A stretch of DNA of 64,000 bases from Lutraria lutraria. Its lineage: Eukaryota > Mollusca > Bivalvia > Venerida > Mactridae. Positions within the stretch are counted from its first letter, which is position 1; each line of letters begins with the position of its first letter. This document shows, in pieces, positions 24,290-36,779 of this stretch. Both the position numbers and the translations under genes were made by a program. The notes under the pieces are model-generated. The model was not told the origin of the DNA. It made no database searches and saw only the letters and a program-made list of their open reading frames with translations. The DNA lies in NCBI GenBank assembly GCA_964023205.1, contig OZ026848.1, forward strand, positions 1,912,501-1,976,500, written 5' to 3'.

Positions 24290-27200
24290 GGCCGAATACG
24301 TATATGATTATAAGCATAACTTAACGCTAAATTATATTCACTATGACCGTATGGTTAACACACAGAAAACTGCAAAAAATATTCGTGGATGTTCGCTATT
24401 TAGTTGAATCTTCGGTTATGTCCGCTGTTTAGTCAAATTAGCGTTTATCTACTGACATCCACGGATATTCTATTTCTATTCACTATGACTGTATTTAAGA
24501 CAGTTCAATTAGATATATACCAGTTAGTATAAATTACTCAAATACCGTGCATCATTTAAAATTTAAATGGTTGATAGACAGAAAACTGCAAACAAATCGT
24601 GGATATTCGCTATTTAGTCATATCTTCATTGATGTCCTATGTTTAGTTAAACTAGCATACATCCACCATCATCCACGGAAGCGTGACATCCATTCTCTAT
24701 TGTGTATATAAGCGTAACTTAACGCTTAATTATATTCACTGTCACCCTTTTTAAGATAGTGCAATTTTACTTAAATATCGTGCATCATTTGTCCTGGCAG
24801 AAAAAAAACTGTACAAAAAAAACTTGATGGATGTCCGCTGTTTAGTCAAATTAGCGTACATCCACTGACATTCACGAATAACAATGGCCCAATTTATATT
24901 GTGTATAATAAGCATAACTTTACGTGGTCTGGTTCCCTGCCTTATATAACTACGATAACGTAGATTTAGGGGCAGATAATTAAACTCCAGACTAAAATTT
25001 ACGCTAAATTCAATTCACTAAGACCGTATATAACATATTTCAAGTTTTTAATGTTTATTTCTATGTGATGTATAATTTCCTCAAATACACGTTTAAATGG
25101 TTCGTTCACAGAAAAACTGTACTACTATTAGTGGATATACGCTATTCAGTCCAATCTTCGTGGATGCCCGCTGTTTAGTCAAATTAGCGTTTATCCACTA
25201 ACATGCATGAACAACAAATTTCTGTTGTATATAAGTATAACTTCTAAGCACTAAGACCGTATGGAACACATATCAATTATTAAATGTTTATTTTTATATT
25301 ATATATAATATGTCTTACTCAAATGCCATGCATCATTTAAAGCTTAATTATTTGGTGTCCTGGAAGAAAACCTGTACAAAAATTAACCGCGTGTATATTC
25401 GCTGTTTAGTCCAATCTTTGTGGATGTCCCTGTTTAGTCTAATCAGCGTACATCCACTGATTTACACGGACGGGTGACATCCAATTTCTATAGTGCATGT
25501 AACATAACTTTACGGTAAATTTTATTCACTATGACAGTATTTCAATTTCTAAAATGTTTATTCTATATGATATATATTTTCGTCGTGGATGTCAGCTGTT
25601 TATTCAAATGTAGGTTGTATTTACTGACATCCAATTCCTACTGCGTTCTAAGCATAAGTTTACGCTAAATATTGTTCACTATGACCGTATTTAAGATATT
25701 TTAATTTGAGAGAGATATATTTTACTCAAATACCGTGCATCATTTAAAATGTAAGTGTTTAACAAATGAACAGACAGAAAAACTGTACAAAATTCGTGGA
25801 TTTTCGCTGTTTAGTCCAATCTTTGTGGATGTCCGCCGTTTAGTCAAATTAGTGTTTATTTACTAACATCCACGGACATCCATTTTCTAGTGTGTATATT
25901 AGCGTAACTTAATGCGAAATTCTATTCACTATGACCGTGTTTAACATATATATCAATATTGAAATATTTATTTCTATATGATATTTATTTTACTCAAATA
26001 CTATATGCACCATTTAAGGTTTAAATGTTTAACAGACAGAAAACAGTACAAAAATCGTGGATGTTCGCTGTTTAGTCCAATCGCCGTGGATGTCCGCTGT
26101 TTAGTCAAATTAGCGTTTATCTACTGACATCCACGGACATCCAATTTCTATAGTGTACATTAAGCATAGCGTTACACTAAATTATACCCACTAAGACTGT
26201 GTTTAACATATATCAATATTGAAATACTTATTTCTATATGATATTTATTTTACTCAAATACTATATGCATCATTTAAAGTTTAAATGTTTAACAGACAGA
26301 AAACTGTACAAAAATCGTGGATGTTCGCTGTTTAGTCCAATCGCCGTGGATGTCCGCTGTTTAGTCAAATTAGCGTTTATCTACTGACATCCACGGACAT
26401 CCAATTTCTATAGTGTACATTAAGCATAGCGTTACACTAAATTATACCCACTAAGACTGTGTTTAACATATATATCAATATTGAAATATTTATTTCTATA
26501 TGATATTTATTTTACTCAAATACTATATGCATCATTTAAGGTTTAAATGTTTAACAGACAGAAAACTGTACAAAAATCGTGGATGTTCGCTGTTTAGTCC
26601 AATCGTCGTGGATGTCCGCTGTTTAGTCAAATTAGCGTTTATCTACTGACATCCACGGACATCCAATTTCTATAGTGTACAGTATGCATAGCGTTACACT
26701 AAGTTATACCCACTAAGACTGTGTTTAACACATATCAATATTTAAATACTTATATATTTCTATATGATACATATTTAATACAAGTACCATGCATCTTTTA
26801 AAGTTAAAATGTTCAACGGACAGAAAACAGCACAAAAAAACGTGGATGTTCGCTGTTTAGTTCACTCGTCGTGGATGTCCGCTGTTTAGTTCACTCGTCG
26901 TGGATGTCCGCTGTTTAGTCAAATTAGCGTGTATATACTGACATCCACGGACATCCAATTTCTATAGTGTACAGTATGCATAGCGTTACACTAAATTATA
27001 CCCACTAAGACTGTGTTTAACACATATCAATATTTAAATTCTTATATATTTCTATATGATACATATTTAATTCAAGTACCATGCATCTTTTTTAAGTAAA
27101 AATGTTCAAGGGACAGAAAACAGTACAAAAATCGTGGATGTTCGCTGTTTAGTCCAATCGTCGTGGATGTCCGCTGTTTAGTCAAATTAGCGTTTATCTA

Positions 27201-28360
27201 CTAACATCCACGGACATCCAATTTTTATATTGTACATATAATCATAACTTTACAGTAAATTCTATTCACTATAACCGTATTTATACACTTCATTTTCTAA
27301 ATGTTTATTTTATATAATATGTATCTTCGTCGTGGATGTCCGCTGTTTAGTCAAATTAGCGTTTATCTACCGACCCTTTATCTACTGACATCCACGGACA
27401 TCCAGTTTCTATTGTGTATATACGCATCTATGCGTTACGCTATGTTCTATTCACTTTGACCGGGTTTAACATGGGGTACCGTTTAACATGTATCAATTTC
27501 ATATTTAGTTTATATTTATATGATATTTATTTTACACAAATACTATGCATCATTTAAGGTTCAAATGTTTAACAGACAGAAAACCGCAAAAAAATCGTGG
27601 ATGATCGGTATTTAGTCCAATTTTCTGTACTCTTCGTGGATGTCCGCTGTTTAGTCAAATTAGCGTACATCCACTAACATGCATTGTGTAAATAAGCAGA
27701 AGTTTACAGTAAATTTATTCAGTATGACCGCATTTAACATATTTCGATTTCTAAATGTTTCTTTTAAATGATATATATTTTCGTCGTGGAGGTCCGCTGT
27801 TATGGTCAATTATGCGTTAAAAAAGGTTTATATATACTGACTTCCACGGACATCCATTTTCTATTGTATATAAAAGAGTAAATAGCGATAAATTATATTC
27901 ACTATCACTGTATTTAAGATAGTTCAGTTTGATATACATGTATATAATTTTACTCAAATACCGTGCATCGTTTAAAATTTAAATCATGTTTAACAGACAG
28001 AAAAAATAACGTGGATGTTCGCTATTTAGTCAAATCGTCGTGGATGTCCGCTGATAAGTCAACTTAGCGTACATCCACTGATATCCACGGACATCCGATT
28101 TAGATTGTGTGTATATACGCATAACTCTACGCTAAAGTCGATTTACTATGACCGTATTTAAATATTTCAAGTTTTATTTCTATATGATGTATATTTTCCA
28201 CAAATAGACGGTATCATTTAAATTCTAAGTAGTTCCTGACAGAAAAACTGTATAAAAACTTCGTGGATATTCGCTGTTTAGGTTAATCTTCGTGGATGTC
28301 CGCTGTTTAGTCAAATTAGCGAACATCAACTGTCCACAAATATCCAATTTCTGTTGAACA
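24290..28360. repeat. Right-arm tandem array, ~260-bp unit, ~15 units
   Basis: Each unit carries CGTGGATGTTCGCTGTTTAG, then CGTGGATGTCCGCTGTTTAG TCAAATTAGCG, then ACTGACATCCACGGACATCC, followed by a TTCACTATGACCGT-like spacer. The first motif falls at 26056, 26316, 26578, 26841 and 27133 (260-263 bp; one unit is longer through a ~31-bp internal duplication near 26880). The unit motif GATGTCCGCTGTTTAGTCA is the element's own right terminus, repeated at least a dozen times. Units at the array edges are more diverged. Confidence 0.9.
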
Positions 28361-29159
28361 CATTCAAGTATATACATACGGTAATTTGACCGTAATTAAA
28401 TTTTTAAATGTTTCTTTTTATGCGATATGTATTTTACTCAAATACAATACATAATTCAAAATTTAAATGTATTAAATGACTAAAGTAATCAAAAATAATA
28501 TTTTATGCGGTAAGTCAAGTATCGATCATATCCGCGGATATCGTACAGATCATAAAAGGGCATGGTCGCTTTTCTTCTTTTTCCTTATTTAACTCTTAAG
28601 TTACTACACCTTTTTATGTAAATTGTTTCAAATAATTCAAATTCATTCTTCAAATGCACAATTTGTAAATAAAAATACATATGTACGTTTATATGAGGAA
28701 ATTGAAGTCCATTCCGTTAACTACCGAAATGGTAACCAGGTAACTCGGGGAATTACTCTACTCTAATACGGCATTTTTGGGTTAAATATGCTACATATCT
28801 GTTTAAAATTACTTGAAAGTAAGCGTAATGTTCATAATTAAAATAATAAACATGTTAAAAACAATAATAATGAACATAATTGACCGATACTCCATAAATA
28901 AACAAACAAAAATGGATGTCCGTTGGATGTCCGTGGACATCCAGATGTCCGCTGTTTAGTCATACCGAATATTTAGAAACAAAATTACAACATCTGTAAA
29001 ATATTTAACACTTTAAGATCAATATATAAAAAACTCTATGCAAAAACAGCATTTATTTAAGCCGATTGAAGAGAATATTTGACCAATATTTTATATGCTA
29101 GATACCGACATTAACGTGCGCATGCGCTCTCGCGCGAATATCCCTAGTTTTTCAGCCAG

Positions 29160-29765
29160 TTTCCGTCCGTTGCGTATCCCTGTAATATAGCATCCCTGAT
29201 CAAAATAAACAGTCCTGGAATACTTTGTTACAAAATTCAAACAAAGGAAAAAATTATGGTTCCTTTAAAGATGATATCAAGCTTGAAAATTATTTAATGA
29301 CTCTTGTAATATCTGATGCCTTCAATCTCCTAAAATTTAGACCTGCAAACCACTATTTCCCCGTTGAAACTGGTCGCTGGGACAGAACAGATATATCTGA
29401 CCGGAAGTGTACTTTATGCCAGATCTCGAGCCCTAACGATATAGCAGATGAATTTCACTATCTTCTTAAATGCACTTTTACCCAACACAGTAGAAAAAGA
29501 TGGCTTAACAAATACTATTATACAAGACCTAATATATTAAAATTCCAGCAACTTCTACAATGTACTTCTTACCACATGCTTCATAAGTTATGCCAATTCA
29601 TTAAAATCCTTTTCAGCCATATAAAAAGATGATACTGGGTTTAATGAATATGAAATCATTGATTTATTATTACGTATGTGACCTTATTTTATACATCGAA
29701 TGTCTTGTCCATTTAACAATAAAACACTAATAATTTACATTATAAAAAGTTATAAAAAAAAAAAA
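29160..29765 (+). mobile_element. 5'-truncated LINE, ORF2 C-terminus with poly(A)
   Basis: From about 29205 a frame reads QSWNTLLQNSNKG and on to 29632. Motifs KFRPANHYFPVETGRW, DRKCTLC, DEFHYLLKC and RPNILKFQQLL match, in order, the C-terminal region of the LINE at 54615-55208 (GRW, LCLNC, DEFHFLFEC). The CxxC..H...C pattern is the zinc-finger-like tail of ORF2, which binds nucleic acid. A 3' tail with AATAAA follows and ends in a run of A at ~29755-29765, as expected of target-primed reverse transcription. The frame is open but lacks endonuclease and RT. Confidence 0.8.
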
Positions 29766-29769
29766 TTCT

Positions 29770-30160
29770 TACTGAGAGTACCTTGATTACCTAACTGATT
29801 TGAGAACAGCAACCACACAAATTATAACCAGATATGATTCTGAGAGGTATAAGGATGTTTTCCATACGTAGGTATATCATCACAAACGTTGCATTCAGCT
29901 TAATGAGGAGTATTTTGAGAAAAACTAATTTTAAGTACTGATGTGAAATACGTGACGTCGTTGACGTCAATGTCATTGTTTTTACCGTGCGCCGGACAGC
30001 CAATAGTGTTGGTAAAGAAATATCTGTACAATTTGTTTTAGTTGTACATTTCAGTTGATATTGATACAGAATGTAACAGAAAGTTTCAGCATTATATTGA
30101 TGTAATTTTCTGTCGGTTTTATTGAACCAGTTTCACGCAGCGACAAAAGTCCTGTTTTGG
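29770..30160. other. Non-coding, nothing recognised
   Basis: No gene or repeat could be supported here. Confidence 0.4.
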
Positions 30161-31136
30161 ATCACCCCTCGTATACTATATTTCATTGTTAAGTTATTAA
30201 CATATTACCACAAAATCAATTCTTTCCCTTTTGTCCTTTTTCTTTTTCCAAACTATTAATGATTGTAATGTAATATCCACGAATATGTATTTTCACATTG
30301 CATGTTTGTACTTCTGAAAATGATATGTAATTTAAAATTGTATATATACATCTGACCGATTGTTTTGTCACAAGATATTTCACATTTTCATATTCTTCAT
30401 GAATATCCTTTTTTCTAATTCCAAGCTATTAATGCTTGAATTAGCGCTGTTTCTTTTACATTGCTATGTTGAACTATCTAACTAATGCAATATCAACGAA
30501 TATGTATTTTCACATGGCATGTATGTACCATTGAAAATGTTATGTCATGTGACTGAAAACTGTTCGTTTGACCAATAGTTTTATCATAAATTTTTTCAGA
30601 CTTTCATATTCTTCATGGATATATTTTGATATCATGTTAATATGTATATTATATTTCATTGTTAAGTTCTTAACATGTATTACCACATAATCAATAATTT
30701 CCCTCTTGTCCCTTTTCTTTCTTCTAATTCCAGGCTATTAGTGCTTGAATCAGCATTGTTTTTTTACATTGCTATGCTTAAATCAGTCAATATTTAGCTA
30801 TTTTTGATTACATAAATGTAAAAGTTAAATTTCTAAAATGGTATTGAGCTTACAATAATATTATTTAAACTTTATGTCTATACATATTCGGTCTGCTCAA
30901 TAACTGTATATTACGTAGGTATAATTCAAATTCTATACTGGAAATACTTCAGATAGTAAGTTTCTTTTTTTTGTACTACTAACGACTGATATACTTCCCC
31001 AAACCTTACCTTTATAACCTACTGAAAATATTTTTCTCACTTTTTCTCACCGTCATGTACATTGTTTGTATGCTGTTTATCTGTATACCATTGTATCATT
31101 TATATGATTATGGTTAAAATAAAGTAAAAGTTGAAG
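30160..31136 (+). mobile_element. LINE-type 3' tail with internal duplications
   Basis: TATATTTCATTGTTAAGTT..TTAACAT recurs at ~30178 and ~30652. CGAATATGTATTTTCACAT recurs at ~30280 and ~30498. TTTCATATTCTTCATG.ATAT recurs at ~30388 and ~30605. The right end matches 23930-24257 and closes with AATAAAGTAAAAGTTGAA. Best read as the long 3' untranslated tail of a retroelement; no coding part is attached. Confidence 0.6.
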
Positions 31137-31180
31137 CTCAGTTGGTAGAGCATCTGACTAAACAGGAATATATCCCATAA
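31134..31180 (+). other. tRNA-like A-box remnant
   Basis: AGCTCAGTTGGTAGAGCATC is a perfect tRNA D-arm/A box but no T-arm follows. A SINE head remnant directly after the LINE tail. Confidence 0.5.
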
Positions 31181-31573
31181 TTGAAAGTGTATTTCTGTTT
31201 ATTCTGGTAATGTGTGTATTCCAGTAAAATGTGGAACCATTCACAATCTTTTATTTTAACTATTCATACTTGTAACACAGCTTTATAATCACAGTCTACT
31301 GGAATCTGAAGACTCCCTACAGACTAATATCCAAGAATTCTTTCTACACTCAAAAAGACTGTCATGTATTATGTTTATAGCATGTTTTATAACAATTATA
31401 TAAAGTTGTTTTCTTTCAACATACATTTGTATAATATATACTTCTCATAGTACTTGTATATAGTGAGCTTATCCAGAGGGATTCTGCAATAACCATTGTT
31501 ATTTCAAAACAAATGTTTTATATTTGTTGATTACCTAACTAATCTACAGAATTGCAACTAATCTATATTTTTA

Positions 31574-31656
31574 AGGTCAGATAGCTTAATTGGATAGAGC
31601 AACCCAGGCCAGTTATTGGTTATGGGGAGATTTGGGTTCAAATCCAGATCTGACTT
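31574..31656 (+). other. tRNA-like sequence with B box
   Basis: GTCAGAT at the 5' side pairs with ATCTGAC at 31648-31654. A D-arm-like AGCTTAATTGGATAGAG and a B box GGGTTCAAATCC are present. The anticodon region is longer than in a normal tRNA, so this is a tRNA-derived SINE head or pseudogene. Confidence 0.55.
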
Positions 31657-31829
31657 TCATTGATAACTGCAAACATTTTAAAAATTGGGAACTTAGTTTG
31701 TACAGTTTGTCTAGGGCTTACAGTGAGCAGTGTAATTACTTCGAATTTGAACAGTGATAATTAAAAATTCCAACTATATGTTGATCTACATCTACTTGAG
31801 ACTATAATTAAAATCCTATTTCCAAATTT

Positions 31830-32400
31830 GACAAATGGATAAGTCCCCATACAATGACTGGTCCAGTGGTCCCGCAAACAGTTTATGATGTTTAATGCTG
31901 CTAAGTGCCACTAGCTGGAGATTACCAGGCAGAAGAACTACATCTTAACTTCTTACAACATTGAAAATAATATCCTCAAGTGAGTAGAATCATATCCCTA
32001 CCTCAGAGTCAAACTATCATTCAACCTAATCTAGAAACATCATAATTTTATATGCAACATCACTAAAAAAGCAAATAAGATTCTGAACCTCCTTAGCGTC
32101 ACTTATACAACTGCATCCAAGAAGTGAAAAAGATGGCATTTACATCTCTGATCCGACATCTCGAGTGAGTACTCTAAATTCTCCGGTATGGGACCCTTAT
32201 ACTTAAAGCAACATATCACAACAGTTGAGAAAGTTCAACGTTAGGGAACCCGCATTGTTACCAGAAACCACTCATTATATAGACACAGTGTAACATCATT
32301 ATGCCGAATGATCTCAACTGCCATGGCCACAACTACAGCATTGCCAACAGAACAAAAGACTAATTAAAGTCCTACAAAGCCTTTTTTCAGTGCCTTATTA
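31830..32400 (+). pseudogene. Decayed LINE reverse transcriptase, C-terminal part
   Basis: Pieces in shifting frames read FNAAKCH, SYPYLRVKLSFNLI, KKANKILNLLSVTYT, GMGPLYLKQHITTVEKVQR and RIVTRNHSLYRHSVTSL. In order these match the thumb side of RT in jockey/CR1-type LINEs (MKFN..KC, YLGV.L, A...LG.L, S.VWDPY....I..IE..QRRA.R). Many stops; no 5' or 3' end defined. Confidence 0.7.
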
Positions 32401-32429
32401 AACTAAACATTGATTGAAATTTCTGGGAT

Positions 32430-33720
32430 AAACTTTTTGGTCTGTAGATACATTTTGATTGGTTTATTTTTTAACTTTTTTGGCTTTTTTTAGCAAAGAC
32501 AACCGATGTTCTAGACGGTGAGTACATTGTGTAAGGAGCTTTCAGTGCTTTGATTTTAGTCATTCAGATTTGTCTCCCTTGTAAAGACGTCCTAAACTGT
32601 TTCCCGTTGATTATGTTTGGTGCATTGCAACGCAGAACGGGAACCAGTTCACAAGCGTCTATGTACGGGAAGTTCTTCACATGTTGATGTAGTTTTCTCC
32701 TGTTTATTAACTAATACCACGTAAGTGTTGATTCTTGTTTATAAGATGTAATGTATTTAACGATGAAATGTAAATGTTGACTTTTTTATTTGTATTGTTA
32801 CAGCTAGTTATGTGCACGTCATATGTTTTCGCGAATTCGCGATATTTGTGTCCTTGTACATTAGGATGGAGTTTTCTAATGCCACGGCACTAATATTGTG
32901 GACGCACAGGTTTTCGAACACTCGACGTTTCTCTATCAACTGAAGAAATATTGATTATCAAATCAGAGACATAGATAACAGAGATTGGCAACTTAAAATA
33001 TCACGCATGACGTACATCATTTCGTAAATTCTGTAGCAAAAATAAAGGCTGTCCCTATTACCGCCAACCTAACTCTGTTAAAATGCATGACAGTACAAGT
33101 CTGCAATCATACAATCATTTCTTGACACACTGACGTCCATATTGATTTTTGATTGATGACCTTATTACCGCCTACCGACCAATCAAATGATAGGGTCACT
33201 GCGGAAATAAACATATAGGGGATAAAATTCAAAACCAAATAACTAATGTATATAAATTATGCATTTTCTGAAAGTTTAAACATTTGACCAAGGCATGCAC
33301 TGCTGGAAATAATATGTTGTTGTATATTCTAAGTTAATTTTTAGCTATACCCATTAGAATGTAACTGGTATGAAAAAATTGGTACCAGCTAGTTGATATT
33401 TTTCTTAAAAATGGCATAAATAGGTAGTATAAACATGGATGTAATAAAACTATCAGTCAGAATTGTTATATTTAAAAAACTCGGCAGCTTTAATTTAAAT
33501 AATAAACTTCCTGAAAATGTGAAATTTTAGTCGAAGAGTCTTTGACGATGATACATTTACATTACATTGCAGTTCATCGTCAAAGCAACTTGTTCTTTAA
33601 AAGATAACAGGTAAACGACTCAATCTGAGTCGTGATCGTTTTCCTATTTAACGCACAAATGTCTGTAAAACTTGTGTATAATTCAGTGAATTATAGTATA
33701 ATCTATCAACATGAACAAAA
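32430..33720. other. Non-coding, nothing firmly recognised
   Basis: A pyrimidine-rich acceptor-like stretch and GTGAGT donor bracket a 24-bp segment at 32494-32517, too short to call an exon. CAATCATTTC-type words near 33100 are unremarkable. Confidence 0.35.
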
Positions 33721-33732
33721 ATATACCTTCAA

Positions 33733-34115
33733 CAGGGTTTTACACAGACTTTAAAGTTTTGGGGTCCTTGGGACTCGGGTTGTTGTTTTAGTGGGGTCCA
33801 GTGATAAATTTCAGGGGTCCCTTAAAGCTATGTCATTCTGTGTAACAATTTAACACAAGGATCTTCATGATTTTTGCAAGAATTTATGTGCTTTATTAAA
33901 CAAAAAAGAACTATCAAAGATCTGTTTTCACTGTAGACATATAAAAAATGAAAATAACTTGTCAAATCTTATTCAGTGATCTCGCTTACTTTAATACCCT
34001 GAGTATATCTTATGAAAAGTCTGCATCCCACAGGACTCGATTTGGACATTTTAAGGGGTCCTGGTCAGAATTTTTGGCGTATTTGAAGCAGAAAAATGAG
34101 TCCTGTAAATCCCTG
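33733..34115. mobile_element. hAT-like MITE, CAGGG ends, CTTCAA flanks
   Basis: Starts CAGGGTTTTACACAGACT and ends GAGTCCTGTAAATCCCTG, imperfect inverted ends. CTTCAA precedes (33727-33732) and follows (34116-34121), a direct target duplication. It contains repeated GGGGTCC words. Its length, 383 bp, equals that of the MITE at 15515, though the sequences differ. Confidence 0.75.
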
Positions 34116-34549
34116 CTTCAACAGACGAAAGTTATCAAATATTTTGCCGATGTTTCATACTACCCTTAGTTTCAAAATTGTCCTCGTAAATGCTTTGGAT
34201 TAAATCAGTTGCATTCCGGAAAGCATGTAAATTGGTTTGATTCAATAGACACATGAACAAGCGTCTTAAGCTGTTGACTTTGTAAGAGGACAATTCCATA
34301 ACTAAAATGGTCAACCATGGAGATGAAATGAAAAAGACCAATTAAGTTATAGGACCCAGGACTAGTGAAGTTTATGCATGTTTTATTAGTAGGTAATAAG
34401 TTATACTTGTTACAAAATCAGCAATCTTTGGCGAAAATAATAGTCACAGGCAATATAACATAGGTAATAAATGAAGTTGCTTATCTCAGATATATGTCTC
34501 TGATCAAATGGACAAGTTAAATAATCTATTACGTACAAACCTGCTTCTT

Positions 34550-35060
34550 GGATTTTGAAATAAACTGGCACAAATGTTCATCATATCTAGATGAGGTGTC
34601 CTGTGCATCAACTGCATCACTTGCTCAAAGGTCAAATTCACAGTGGACGTTAAAAGTTTGTGCATATTATTATTGATATAGTGAAAGAGTATGTTCGTGT
34701 CGGGCTTATAAGTTTGTCATGCATGTTGGGATTTTCAAATAAATTGGCAGGAATGTTCATCATATTAAGACAACGTGTCATGACCAAAAACTGTGTCGCT
34801 TACTCAAAGGTCAAGGTCACAGTGGACACTTATATATTTATGTTCATTCCTTACATTGAAATAGTGAATGTACATGTAGTTGTGTGTTTACAACCCTTAG
34901 GTGATCTTTACCTCCCACTATAGGCAGCATTCCCAAGCAACCTGCTCTATGTTGTATTCACATATTTGCCACCCAACACTCATTTCTGTGTCCAGTGTGA
35001 AATGGCGAGGGCATCCGTGTCCTATGGACACATTTCTAGTTTGTCTATTTGTTTATCAAA
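34550..35060 (+). mobile_element. Tandem-core element with hairpin 3' end (fragment)
   Basis: Two ~178-bp modules share AAATTGGCA.GAATGTTCATCATAT and CTCAAAGGTCAAGGTCACAG. The end has GTGTCCTATGGACAC, a short hairpin, then ATTTCTAGTTTG. A hairpin followed by CTAG is the pattern of Helitron-type 3' ends. Confidence 0.55.
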
Positions 35061-35755
35061 GATGTTGTAGGCAGCATGTTTAACCTACTTTCAAACTTTT
35101 GGCTTTCGGTAATACCAAAGTATTTACATTGGGAGCTGCAAGGGATTTGTCAATAAGATTTATTGCTGTTAGTGTGAGCAAATGTTTCGCAAATGTATAC
35201 TTAATTTAAAGGTTAATACCTATAAAATACATATTTTTAAAAATAAATCATTAAAGGTAGCGCTTTAATAATTATAATGTTCTCAGTCTTGAGGTTGGCA
35301 ACATGTGGACAATGGAAATAGTTTTAGTCCAGAGCCCTATCATGGACCTTGAGATCTTAACATTCGTGAATAAACATGAAAAGTGTCCATACATTTATTA
35401 CAAATATTCTAGTGTGTTTTGGTTAACAAAATAAAAGCATATCCATATGATTGTGTTATTTACAATATTTCAAACAAACAAAATTACATGAGCCTTCTTA
35501 TTTTTATGCTTATTTTTGGAAAGCTGTGACGTAATCAAGTTTAGGCAATGTGACGTAAACAAACATCATTCATAAACTTGAGTACCAGTCAAAGAATTTT
35601 CAAGAAAGTTCTTGGCAAATTTTAATTTATTAATTTATACATTGTAGTAAGGATCATGATTTTGATTTTGGGGATAGTGAATTTCTTCTTATGGTTAAGT
35701 TTCCAATGGGTAAGATGAAACTGAGTTGTAACTTGTCATTGTACGCTATCATTGA
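35060..35755. other. Non-coding, nothing recognised
   Basis: No feature supported. Confidence 0.35.
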
Positions 35756-35760
35756 TACAG

Positions 35761-36427
35761 TTTGTTTGAAATTTACTACGTCTGTCCTACAAAACTTCAT
35801 GCAAGAATGGATGCTTGGTGGTGTCAGAAGCGCCTTGTTTACGAGATTTGTAAATACCACAATATTAGCGATACAACGGTATTACCAGAAACGACTACAC
35901 ATTGCTTCAATCAAGGTCAGCTGGCATACTTCCTGTTCGGGAAGCAAGGGAATCCCCGTCAATGCTTCCCAATGATTCAGGAAGCAAACATCAAACACCT
36001 TCCAATCAGGTACCTGAGGAGAAATGGCCTGTGCATAAAAGTTTTTAGTCAACAAAACATTGAAAGTCACTCTTTGTTGCAGATTGTTGAGTCTTTTTCT
36101 TTTAAGATGGGTAAATTTCTTTGCCATGCAAGCATCACAGTCACACAACTACCCCACAGTAGGTTCACCAAGATGGATTTCAGAAATACTTGGCAGAAAT
36201 GGTCACCAACATGTGATGGTGTGTCATGCCTAAAACCAGTTAAAAACTGCCTCTCAAAAGAAATCAGGTTCACATCTTTAAGCCATGCAATAACATCTTT
36301 TAAAAAACTTTATACCTCAGACTTTAAATATTCTGTGTCAAAAACAGTGTATGGGATATCCGACCCTCACTCCTGTGACATCAGACAATATAAATCCCAA
36401 GTTGACTGTAAGGAGTCACATAATTAG
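35761..36427 (+). CDS. Uncharacterised open exon, ~221 codons
   Basis: A splice acceptor-like GATACAG precedes 35761, and the frame is open to a TAA at 36427. There is no upstream ATG in this block; the first in-frame ATG follows KLHAR. Protein features: a tryptophan-rich start (DAWWCQKRL), about ten scattered cysteines, basic C-terminal half, no membrane helix or signal peptide. I do not recognise a family. It could be one large exon of a longer gene, a retained fragment of a repeat-borne gene, or chance; 221 open codons in AT-rich DNA argues mildly against chance. Neighbouring exons were not identified. Confidence 0.4.
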
Positions 36428-36779
36428 TTTCAGTATCTGGTACATTATTCTATTCGTGCTATATCTGTTCTTACCGGCAATTAGAAGTACTCATTCATCA
36501 GAAGATTCTCTAATTTGCTGCAGAAACCTTATAGTTTCCGTTGATTTTCTTTTATATAGTTTCACACCCCTTTTCAACAGTCAGAGTCATATGAGGCAGA
36601 CAAGTTCACCTAACCATCATTCCTGAGAAGAACCAGTACTAGACTCCCATTCTCCATCAGCAACTGCCTACTTTCTAACATAAAGAGACGTGGTCGACAA
36701 TGGAGGCGGGTCAGTTTTAGATGAGGTGATCATAATTATGGTCTCTTTCTGTCAACAACAGGTATCAGTTTTATTTGAT
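36428..36779. other. Non-coding, nothing firmly recognised
   Basis: One frame has a hydrophobic stretch (SIWYIILFVLYLF), but there is no splice or family support. Confidence 0.3.

Larger units (their letters stand above)
16104..28966. mobile_element. 12.9-kb element with ~330-bp inverted terminal repeats
   Basis: 16104-16440 matches the reverse complement of 28620-28966. Both start GGTATGACTAAACAGCGGAC and run through the same GTTTGTTTATTTATGGAGTA and AACATGTTTATTATTTTAAT stretches, later ones diverging by small indels. Left-arm tandem units (16500-17110) and right-arm tandem units (24290-28360) contain further copies of the terminal word GCGGACATCC and its neighbours. The middle holds other nested transposons and no recognisable full transposase, so it looks non-autonomous. 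Long repeat-bearing inverted arms recall Foldback/Galileo-type or MULE-type elements, but no superfamily can be assigned. No clear target duplication was seen at AAG/GAA flanks. Confidence 0.8.

Noticed and set aside
24290..28360. Array of protein-coding repeats
   Set aside because: No frame stays open across units; the conserved parts are short palindromic words.
32494..32517. 24-bp micro-exon between an acceptor-like run and GTGAGT
   Set aside because: No neighbouring exons or frame support.
36351..36626. Frame with a possible membrane helix
   Set aside because: It overlaps the end of the 221-codon frame and has no splice or family support.
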